Shown: piece after piece, positions 55,206 to 64,000 of the stretch
How positions within the stretch are numbered: the first letter of the stretch is position 1
Layout: each line of letters opens with the position of its first letter
Assembly: GCA_009602735.1 (NCBI GenBank)
Contig: WELA01009878.1
Coordinates: forward strand, 70,682-134,681
DNA: 64,000 nucleotides
Direction: 5' to 3'
Origin: Mesotaenium endlicherianum
Lineage: Eukaryota; Streptophyta; Zygnematophyceae; Zygnematales; Mesotaeniaceae
Translations under genes and position numbers: made by a program
Notes under the pieces: generated by a model
Told to the model about the DNA's origin: nothing
What the model saw: the letters and a program-made list of their open reading frames with translations, nothing else
Databases searched by the model: none

Positions 55206-58200
55206 GCCAGGAGCCTACCACCCCAAGACCCACTTCACGAGAAGGCAACACGCCAAGTGAGGTGGAGACCCCCGTTGAAGACGACGTTCCAGCCCCAATG
55301 AGTTTGAGAGGTTACCTTGGAGGAGAGAAGGTCCACATCTTGGTGGATAGCGGAGCTCAAGGCAACTTCATTGCTGCAGATTTTGCCACCAAGCACGGTA
55401 TTACTATGCGAACTCTTGACCACGACGAGGAGATTATGATGCCCGATGGATTCTCCTATACTACCCCTTCCAAGAAGACGTACCCCTTGGCACTCTCTAT
55501 CAAGTCCTTCAAGGATAGAGTAGTGTTCTCCCCCATGCAATTGGGCAAGTACGACGTCATCCTAGGGACGCCTTGGTTGACCAAGCACAACCCCCAAGTT
55601 GATTGGAGGACCGGTACTATCAAGATCAAGAATGACATCACTTCAAGAATCTGTATTTTGCGCGCAATCCAGAATATCCAGACCCAAGACATCCAGAAGC
55701 CGGCACACGAGATACTATTGTCCGCCCTCCAACTCAAGAGACTTGTGAGGAAGGGACACGAGCTTCTTTTGGCCTTGATCACGCCAAAAGACATCAAGAA
55801 AGACATCGAGAGTCAAGAAGGCAGCCCCGTTCCCAAGGAGATACAAGAAGTCTTTGAGGACTACAAAGAAGTGTTCTCCCCGGAATTGCCCAAGGGCCTA
55901 CCCCCCAAAAGATTCGTAGACCACAAGATAGAGTTGGAGCCCGGAAGCAAGCCCATCTCTCGGCCTACGTTCAAAATGTCATACACGGAGCTAGACGAAG
56001 TCAAGAAGCAAATCAAGGAGCTACTGGAGCATGGCTTCATTCGACCTAGCAAGTCGCCATTTGGAGCCCCGGTGCTATTTGTCAAGAAGAAAGATGGTAC
56101 CTTGAGGATGTGTGTGGACTATCGCGCCCTCAACAAGATCACCATCAAGAATCGATACCCGCTGCCGCGCATGGATGAGCTCATGGACCGGCTGGTTGGA
56201 GCCAAGTACTTCACGAAGATTGACTTACGGAGCGGCTACCACCAGATTCGCATCGCAGAACCGGACATAGAGAAGACGGCATTCAGGACAAGATATGGAC
56301 ATTTTGAGTTCATGGTCCTGCCATTTGGACTCACCAACGCGCCAGCAACTTTCATGACTATGATGAACACCATATTTCAGCCCATGTTGGACAGATTTGT
56401 GGTGGTATTCATCGATGACATCCTTATCTACAGCAAGACCCTTGAAGAGCATGCGAGACACTTGAAAGAAGTCCTTGAAGTATTGAAGCAAAACAAGCTG
56501 TTTGCGAAGGAGTCAAAATGCGAGTTTGCCAAACAAGAAGTGGAGTTCCTAGGTCTCCACGTGACTGCTGATGGCATCAAGATAGACCCCAAGAAGACCA
56601 CGGTGGTGGAGGAATGGCCAACCCCCACGACCAAGAAAGAACTCCAGTCATTCTTGGGATTTGCCAATTGGTACAGAAAATTCATCCAAGGCTTCTCGCA
56701 CATAGCAGCCCCCCTGACAGATCTACTCAAGAAGGACAGGCTATATACATGGACCGAGAAAGAGGAAGAGGCATTTCAAGAGTTAAAGCGAAGATTGACC
56801 ACATCCCCGGTGCTCACACTCCCAAGTCCAAACCCAGATTGGCCCTTCCACGTCATCACCGATGCATCTTCCTATGCAATAGGAGCAATCCTGCTTCAAG
56901 ACCAAGGCAAGGGACTGCAGCCCATCGCCTACGAGTCAAGGAAGCTAAATCCAGCCGAGCAAAATTATACAACCACGGAGCGAGAGGCATTGGCGATTGT
57001 ACATGCCTTGAAGGTTTGGCGCTGCTACGTTGAAGGACGCAAAGTACTGGTCACCACGGACCACGAGGCGTTAAAGCACCTCCAAACGCAGCCGTATCTC
57101 TCAAGGAGACAAGCAAGATGGAGCGGATACTTGCAACAATACAACATCACGATTCAGTACCAGCCCGGCAAGACAAACCCGGCTGACCCCCTCTCAAGAC
57201 TGCAATTAAATGCAGTGATGGTATCCCTGAAGACAGATCTGGAAGCTCGATTTTCAGCCGCCTATGAAAGAGACCCTTACTACAAGAACGGAGAAGCAGC
57301 CTTGGACCCATGCAAGAAGCAAGAAGGCAATTATTGGGTGAGGCAAGATACGGGCCAGAGATGTGTTCCTAATGACTTAGACCTCCGGCTCTTGCTTCTA
57401 CGAGAAGCACACGACAACCCTCTTGGAGGACACTTTGGAATCCTAAGGACCACGGGCGTTCTAGCTAGGACTTATTGTTGGCCAGGCATGTCTAAGCAAG
57501 TCAAGGAGTACTGCAGGAGCTGTGACACATGCCAAAGAATCAAGCCATCATCGCAAAAGGCGGGAGGACTCCTCCAACCACTACCAATCCCCGAAAGACA
57601 ATGGACGGACATCTCAATGGACCTTATCGTGGACTTGCCCGTGACACCTCGAGGCCATAATGCAATACTCACGGCGGTGGACAGACTTACCAAGATGGCT
57701 CATTTTATTCCCACGACGACTAAGGCTACAGCACCACAACTTGCAAGACTCATCTTTGACAACATCTTCCGACTCCATGGACTACCATCAAGAATTGTGT
57801 CAGATAGAGATCCAAGATTCACAAGCCATTTCTGGAAAAATCTCTTCAAGAACTTGGGTACATCGCTGGATATGTCTACTGCCTACCACCCACAATCAGA
57901 TGGGCAAACCGAGCGTATGAATCGTACCCTAAAGACCTCTCTAAAGGCCTACGTGTCTACCCTCGAGCAAGACTGGGACATGTACTTGACCCCCCTCGAG
58001 TTTGCCTACAACAACACTACGCAGGCCTCTACCCAAGAGTCCCCATTCTTCCTCAACTATGGCTTCCATCCGACCACGCCACTGAGCTTCACGGCTGGCT
58101 TTGATGAAGTACCTGCAGCCAGATTTTATGGAGACATTAGAAGCAGCCCTTACAGCAGCGAAGAAAGCTCTACAACACGCGCAAGATGCTCAAGCAAGAG

Positions 58201-58709
58201 TGGCGAACAGATCCAGAAGAGAAATTACGTACAAAGCGGGTGACAACGTGTTACTATCATCCACTTATATTTCCCTGAACAACAGGCCTGCCGGCAGCAA
58301 GTTCTCTCCCAAGTATTTGGGACCCTTCAAGATTATCCAGCAAGTCAACCCCGTTGCTTTCAAGCTAGAACTTCCCCAGACTATGCACATCGACCCCGTA
58401 TTCCACGCTTCCCTCTTCAAGCCATATGTGCAACCCGACAACAAGTTCCCAGGACGTGTGACAACCCCACCAGCCCCAACAATAGTGGATGATCATTTGG
58501 AGTACGAAGTGGAAGACATAGTGGCTATGAGAAATTTCAGGAGACAGCAGCAATACTTAATCAAGTGGAAAGGATATCCAGATTCGGAGAATAGTTGGGT
58601 GGCGGCGCACTACCTTGACAAAGTTCAGAGAAAGTTGAAGCGCTTCCATGCCGCCAACCCCCATCTTGGACCAGCCCCAAGTCCCTCTACTACAAGCCCA
58701 AAGACTTAA
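55127..58709 (+). pseudogene. B2 pol region
   Basis: Protease, reverse transcriptase ([11 protein letters not shown]), RNase H, integrase and chromodomain as in B1, with near-complete identity. The element has about one break here, so it is listed as a fossil although most of it is open. Overlaps the end of gag in another frame, as in B1. Confidence 0.9.
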
Positions 58710-58715
58710 GGGAGC

Positions 58716-58815
58716 AGCCTGCCACCATCAAGAAGCAGCAGAAGACCCCTTGGAGGCAGCCTGCCACCATCGAGAAGCAGCAGAAGACCCCTTGGAGGCA
58801 GCCTGCAAGAACAAG
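58716..58815 (+). repeat. 42-bp repeats near the end of B-family pol
   Basis: A unit encoding a Gln/Lys/Pro-rich 14-residue motif (core GGCAGCCTGCCACCATC) occurs in tandem at the 3' end of the coding region. B2 shows one more unit than B1 (about 22418-22470), a sign of slippage or recombination. Confidence 0.7.
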
Positions 58816-59616
58816 AAAGAGGAAAAATTGACATTAGACACTCTTCTCTTCTTGCAGTTTCTGGACAGAAAACTAAAACTGCTACTGGTGATAGGTCTCT
58901 GCATAATAAATTCTGAAAATCTACCTGGCTGTAGTCCATGAGTAGCCGGTCATTTAGAGTCCAAGTTTGCTCAATTCGGAGCACTGGTGAGAGAGATATG
59001 ATGCTCTAAGTAGAAGGGGGTCAGGCTGCTGGCATTGTTAGGGCAGAATATGCCTTCTGACATTGTGCCCTCCCCTGAACTTGGAATGCTCTGAAACTCA
59101 AGACTCTGGTAGAACATCTTACAGCGCCCAGTTTGAGACTTAGTTTGCAGAATTTGGAGAAGTATAGAAGGACTTATGATTTTCAGAAGTTTCTGCACAG
59201 ATTTGGAGGAGTGCCTACTCTCTCAGCTCTCAACGACACTCCAGAAATTAGAATGCTCTCAAATTTGGTGACCNTCAACTTTGGTGACCCGGTACAGTTC
59301 TTTGACGCGGTCCGTCTGGCACTCAAATTTTTAGATTTGGAGCAATTCCGTGGCCGCTATGAATTTTTGAATTTGTGGCAGATTCTGGGCCAACTTGTAC
59401 ACTTTTCTTTATCATTAAGGAGTAGGCTAGCCAATAAGGTCACACCACCTACGACCTTGCCTAGTCTACCTTACATGTGTAGCACCTGACTTGGCGCCTT
59501 TGACTAGTCCTCTTCACATGTGTGGCATCTGACTTGAAACTGTTGACTAGTTTGCTCCACATGTGTAAGACCTGACTTGACGCGCCGAGACGTCGCTTTT
59601 TCTATCGGGGGGGTGA

Positions 59617-60119
59617 TGTAGTGATTTGAGTTATTATATATTAGTTTGCATATATTTTAATGTTTTCAAATATATTTGGAGTAGTATTGTGTGGAGTCAA
59701 GTGTGAATAGGTACTCTAGTAACTTGGTTCATGTCCTTTGAACCTTCCAAGGCATTTTCGAAGTTAGAGGAAAGACCTAGAAGAACTCCATGTGGCAAAA
59801 GTCAGATGTGCCATTTTTAGGTCAAAAGGACATGTGTACATTATTCTAGAAAGAGGTGGCAAGTTTTGGGATGTGTTGGGTGCCAACACATCAACATACA
59901 CTTTCCTAGAAATTACTTATGTAGCAAGTATATAAACAAGAGCTAGAACATAGAAAGACATTCCAGAATCACTCTTGTACTTGCCAAAATCCAGAAATAC
60001 ATTAACTTTCAAGAAGCCATCTCTCTTTCAAGAAGCTACCACTTGTGTTCAAAGATCCTTGTCTTGAATAGATAAACTATTCTGTTGTACTAAGTACTTT
60101 ATCTATCTGTTTCACTACA
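59617..60119 (+). repeat. B2 3' LTR
   Basis: 503 bp, following the purine tract TCTATCGGGGGGGTGA. Confidence 0.93.
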
Positions 60120-60620
60120 AGCAAGGCATCCTTGTCCAAGTAGTGAATTAGACTTGTGAATGCAACAGACTGTGTGTATAAGGCATCCTTTTGGATCTTC
60201 TCAAAGATATCCGCCCAATAGATCTCATCAAACTCTTCGAATGTGAGACTATTTTCACCGGTTCGTCCACTAAAATATTTTGTAGACAACCTGAATTAGG
60301 ATTTTCATCCCTTTCATCACCAGCCATTTCTACACGTGACCAAGTTCTACCGACTTCTACCCACGCGTCTTGTTTTCTGCCCAAATCAGGTGCAAAGAGA
60401 CGTGCGTTAAACGGATTCTCACCGTTTGCAGAGATATGGCGAGACTCGTCTTTCGACGGTCGCTCACTCCACGGTTGTCATACCGCTCAGATGTCTCACT
60501 TCTTCGTGGACTCTGGCTAGAATCAGTACCTTCCACAGGCTCCATAGGATGATAGAGTCTTCCACTCCTCAACCGCATGTCCCCTTCCAGGTTGGGCACC
60601 GGCAGCCCTCACAGGCCTCA

Positions 60621-61840
60621 ATTCCCACTTTGCTTGGGAATTCTTGTTCACCTGAACCAATCAACTGAAGTTCTCAGAAGTAGGACACAAGCGTCTTACT
60701 TCCACACAGGCTTAGTTGTAGAAATCACGTCTAAGCAGATTAACGTGCAATGCCAGGTTCAGAGAAAATTGCCCACCAGGGCTTTCGCTTAACTTTCACA
60801 AAGTCACAGCTTACAAAACTCTGAAACTTAGCATCTACGCGGGCCTGGTTCGGGCTCTTCGCTCAACACCGCGCCTCAGCAGTTTGCCCTGCTTGGCTGG
60901 GCTTGTTTGGTTCTTCTTGTTAATCTTACTCTTGCTTTCAGCAATTCGACAAGTAAGACTTCTGCGAACTTGGAAACTAACACAGCACTCACAATCTTAT
61001 GTGCCTTTCGCACGCTTGTGGTGTTTAGTCCAAATCTGTGCTAGAGTCTTAGCAGATTCTATCCCATAAGTTCTCTACCTTCTACGATTGGGATCCCTTG
61101 TTGGAAACTCCTAAGCTCTAATTTGTCTATGAAACAGTGAGAGGAAAATTTTCAAGCGTCGGTAGAAGTTGGCTTCTTTGCCCCCCCGTGGCCTTGGGAA
61201 CTCCTTCTGCTCGTGCGCTCCCTTCTGCTTCTTTGGCAAAGATGCGAGGGCAAGAATGAGGCAGCTTCGTGCAAGGCTCGTGCCTTTTCTAGGCACCACG
61301 CAAGCCATCCTCTCTCGAGGATTCTAACGCTTAGTCACAACGCTTAGTCTGCATGCCGTCCTCATGCTGCTGCTTACAAACAGCTTTAGTAATCGTCACT
61401 CACGATGCATGCACGCCTCGTGATTGTCGTGCATGACTGCTTAGCCTTTTGGTTAGCAAATCACGCCTATGTGGCCTGTGGCTGGCAACGCTCGAGGTGA
61501 ACGCCTAAGTCTTGTCACTTGAGGGTCCTTGCCGAGGTGGCACACAACCTCTTATAGCATTCCTACTGGGACTTGGCCTAGCTGGCCAATCCGGTCTGCA
61601 TTGCCTTGCTCGGCATCTGCTGACCTGAACCATCGCTGGTCCCTAGCACTTAACCTTTCGGTTGACTTATCTGTCAAATTTTCACCCATCGCTGAGTGTT
61701 GGTTTTGACTTAGCCGCTGACTGAGGTGAAATCAATTTTTTGGTCGGTTAGTCAGCGCTGACTTTCCGTACCTGAGCGGCCGAGACTTGCGTTGCGCGTG
61801 CGGCGCCGTCAAACGGATAGCAGTTGCGACACTAATACGT
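60621..61840. other. Unassigned region right of D; possible D 5' LTR
   Basis: About 1.2 kb without a credible gene. On the minus strand it begins near TGTCGCAACTGC (about 61820-61831), which could be the start of a 5' LTR for D, but no partner LTR or clear primer site was found. Confidence 0.3.
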
Positions 61841-61849
61841 GATAATATA

Positions 61850-62980
61850 CTGACACATTACACCAAAGATGCGACCCAGGAGGGGCGGGCTTCGCACAGC
61901 AACATCTACATTTGCAACCATTACCTATTATGGGCGTAGGCTGTTGTAGCTGCATACTAGCAGGTAAGTTGCTAACATCAATATGGGGTAAGAAAGACAC
62001 TATGGAGCCTTTCTTCAAGTGGACGGAGGTGGTTCCTCTCATGCCTAAAGAGATTTTGGGATTGGAGAAGCACTTTTCAATCACGAATTTGTGGAGCATG
62101 GAGAACCTGCAAAAGTGGTGACAGATTAAGGATCCAAGTTCCAAGGAGGGTTTAGCAACTATTGACCAGTTATCAAGCACATCAACATCTCCAGGGATAA
62201 TCAACAAGCAAATTGTGTGGCATATAGAATAGTGCAAACTATAAAATTGACAATATGTAACATGATGAGCAAGATTGGAGCTTAGCTCTACCATGGCTGG
62301 TTAAAATTATTATTTTGGTAAACAAGATGCTTTGACGAATTATTTGCCTTAGCAGGTCGTGTTTGGAAGAAGCCGAGTGGTGCCCATCAGCATTAAAATG
62401 GTGGTTGAACAAGTGGAGAACGTGGACAACCCTGAAGAGCTGTTAGAAGTAATGCTACGTACATTGAGAAGTATTATATGAGGGTATGATGTCAATCGCT
62501 TTAAACACCCTGAGAATTGCACAAAAGCGACACATAGAGCTACACCAAAACAAGAGATGAGAGCTTGCCGTTGTAGATGACGCAACTCTAAGAAGGAAAC
62601 TCCGTCCATCGAAAGCGACAGCCTAAGACTATCATCGACTCTAGCTTTGATGCAATTATCTTGCGAGTCAAGCATAGACTTGAAAACGGCATGCTAAAAC
62701 AAGCAGGTTCATATGGCAAAATCATCAGAGATCATGTGCAAAATTGTTTACTATCCCACTTGTTGAACAATGATTTCATCATGAGGACCGAGCCCAAGGA
62801 ATTGGTGCTCCCTACGTCTTGTGCCAGCTGCAAAGAGCTGAACAATCAAGAGGCTAGGTGACATGCGATATGTGCAATGCCAGATGGCATACTTTCTGCA
62901 TAGACGAGGAGGAAGTACAAGGAGGAAGACAAGAATGCCCTAGCTGTGACAAAATCCCTAGCAAGAAAGAAGTCAGATAG
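61850..62980 (+). mobile_element. Element H: very old gypsy integrase and PHD fossil
   Basis: Degraded plus-strand homology to the integrase and C-terminal region of element G. Short recognisable patches are LQPLPIMG, FFKWTEVVPL and VDNPEELLE; a Cys/His cluster (SCASC, CDMC, WHTFC, CPSC) near 62815-62965 has the layout of a PHD finger. It carries many breaks and is AT-rich, unlike G. No terminal repeats were found. It is clearly much older than G and B. Confidence 0.6.
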
Positions 62981-63733
62981 CCGAAATGGCTTTTAGCTGA
63001 GGTGCAGGATGCCCCAACTTGGAGGGAGGAGAGTAAGAAGTTTTGAAGGCTCCGGAATGTTATGCAAACACTTTTTTATTTGGAAAGAGAAGGGTGGAGG
63101 TAAGCTTGGTGTGTAAACATTAGGTTTGCTGATACAAACACTTTGCATTTGCCACTTAGGTCAACAAAGTAGCAGTCAATTAACACACGTGCAGAGTCAA
63201 CCACAAGTGGTCAACCAAGTCACTACTCATGTGCGAGGGCGATTGTCAAACATCAACCAGGACAACAGTGCACGAGCACACTATTTACTCGTGTGTAAGG
63301 AACACCGACACAGATAGGGCTTCATGTCATGTTCCTGGCAAGTTTTTTCAGAAAAGAAAATAAACGTGAGGCTAAAGAAACTCGAGGTTGCTCGAGGTCG
63401 TGAAAGTCTGGTGAAAGTTCCCGTGCAACATCTTCGCGACCACCCAAGAAAGAGGTCGTCGTTAAGAGGCAACAGAGCTAGACACTTTAGTAAGTCAATG
63501 GTGTTAAACTTCCGGTGTCTTGTATATGCACGTAAGACTCAGGAGCGAAACTTGTGAGCAGCACGTTTACGTATAAACTTCCTCTGAATATATTTATGGT
63601 CCTCGCCAATAGGTCCGAGTCCCTTCTCACTGACATTAACAGACGTCGTCTCCCCTTAGTCATCAGTCTAAAGAAGCAGTAACTTTTTTGAGCTTGTTTA
63701 TAGTTTGCCGGTGGGGAGTGGTATCAATCGTCA
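62981..63733. other. Spacer upstream of the F-box gene
   Basis: No credible gene. Probably holds the F-box promoter and 5' leader; no clear TATA motif is picked out. Confidence 0.4.
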
Positions 63734-63916
63734 ATGTACAATAGACAGCTACCTATCAGCCTGACCGGTGCAAAGGAAGGGCGATGCAGTTTCCCATTTG
63801 AAATTCTGAGTGATGATGCAGTTCAGCTTATCCTTAGCCGTTTGCCAGTCCGGCACTTGCTTAGCAGTGCAGCTCTTGTATGCCGCCGGTGGTATAAATT
63901 GTCAGCGACGTGCCCG
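63734..63916 (+). CDS. F-box protein, first exon (partial)
   Basis: ATG-initiated segment with an F-box at residues about 22-58: FPFEILSDDAVQLILSRLP, then VRHLLSSAALVCRRWYKL. These are the Leu/Pro and Cys-Arg-x-Trp positions that contact SKP1. F-box proteins are substrate adaptors of SCF ubiquitin ligases. The frame meets a stop at 63938-63940, but a GTATCT donor at 63917 suggests the exon ends there and the gene continues beyond the window, so the substrate-binding region is unseen. Start chosen as the first in-frame ATG. A true F-box protein would be much longer than 61-68 residues. Confidence 0.7.
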
Positions 63917-64000
63917 GTATCTCCTCCAGTTGCGGCGTAATCTCATCCTTTCAGTTCTCATTTCTCTGCAGCTTCTCCAAATTTATGTATCTAACACATA

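Larger units (their letters stand above)
53386..60119 (+). mobile_element. Element B2: chromovirus, near-identical to B1
   Basis: A 6734-bp plus-strand copy of the B family with LTRs 53386-53887 and 59617-60119 (502 and 503 bp, about 1.4% different by eye), primer site 53889-53900 and purine tract 59601-59616. gag is open throughout; pol has about one break, and a single N lies in the 3' untranslated part. Inserted in element D. It faces B1 as an inverted copy about 26 kb away. Confidence 0.95.
51830..60620 (-). mobile_element. Element D: gag remnant of a gypsy element, split by B2
   Basis: Minus-strand sequence on both sides of B2. Right part (60120-60600): gag N-terminus with a basic motif (RLRSGRLYHPMEPVEG) and SLTFEEFDEIYWADIFEKIQ. 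Left part (51.9-53.38 kb): capsid-like segment (KVHRYVHFVRQKNKT) and knuckle region (CGKSGHKKRDC, CAHCSKKGHSEDEC). Nothing beyond gag or early pol is seen; it ends against E. The capsid segment and the RSGR start resemble gag of element G, suggesting the same lineage. Broken in several places and lacking most of pol. Confidence 0.65.

Noticed and set aside
1-64000. CRISPR arrays, rRNA and tRNA genes
   Set aside because: No regularly spaced short repeats and no rRNA or cloverleaf tRNA sequence recognised; the only tRNA-related sequences are primer binding sites of the LTR elements.

Overview
The window looks like nuclear DNA of a plant-lineage eukaryote, most likely a streptophyte (charophyte) alga or an early-diverging land plant. 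The basis is a spliced gene for a thylakoid-lumen FKBP isomerase at the left edge, an F-box exon at the right edge, plant-type Ty3/gypsy chromoviruses primed by initiator-Met tRNA, a gypsy element carrying a DNA cytosine methyltransferase (a combination reported from Klebsormidium), and a piggyBac transposon, which is rare in land plants. The species call is inference. Almost everything between the two host genes is nested mobile elements.

Layout. 1-1.9 kb: FKBP gene, minus strand, running off the left edge. 2774-3487: solo LTR of family F (target duplication GCAAG). 4650-36887: one old minus-strand chromovirus, C, bounded by ACGGG duplications and holding three later insertions: the plus-strand methyltransferase element G (7241-20656, ATTAG), chromovirus B1 (21118-27797, minus, CCGGT) and a piggyBac transposon (28434-31776, TTAA/TTGA). 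36.9-38.1 kb: possible remains of a host gene that C entered. 38136-51829: plus-strand chromovirus E, 5'-truncated, split by the tandem non-autonomous element F (40903-49552, TTCAA). 51.9-53.4 and 60.1-60.6 kb: minus-strand gag remnant D, split by chromovirus B2 (53386-60119). 61.85-63.0 kb: very old integrase/PHD fossil H. 63734 to the end: F-box exon.

Relative ages from repeats at element ends (counted by eye). F is youngest, with about 0.3% between its outer LTRs. B1, B2 and G follow at about 1-1.5%. C is clearly older at about 5%. H is oldest. B1 looks whole; B2 has about one break; G, C, D, E and H are broken.

The notable element is G. Its order is gag, long Ala/Pro-rich repeat region, protease, C5 cytosine methyltransferase, reverse transcriptase/RNase H, DDE integrase and a terminal PHD finger, so it carries both a writer and a putative reader of chromatin marks. 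Its ends are also unusual: the repeats run A-internal-B-A-B rather than LTR-internal-LTR. Fossils D (gag) and H (integrase plus PHD) look like relatives of G, so this lineage appears to have been active here for a long time.
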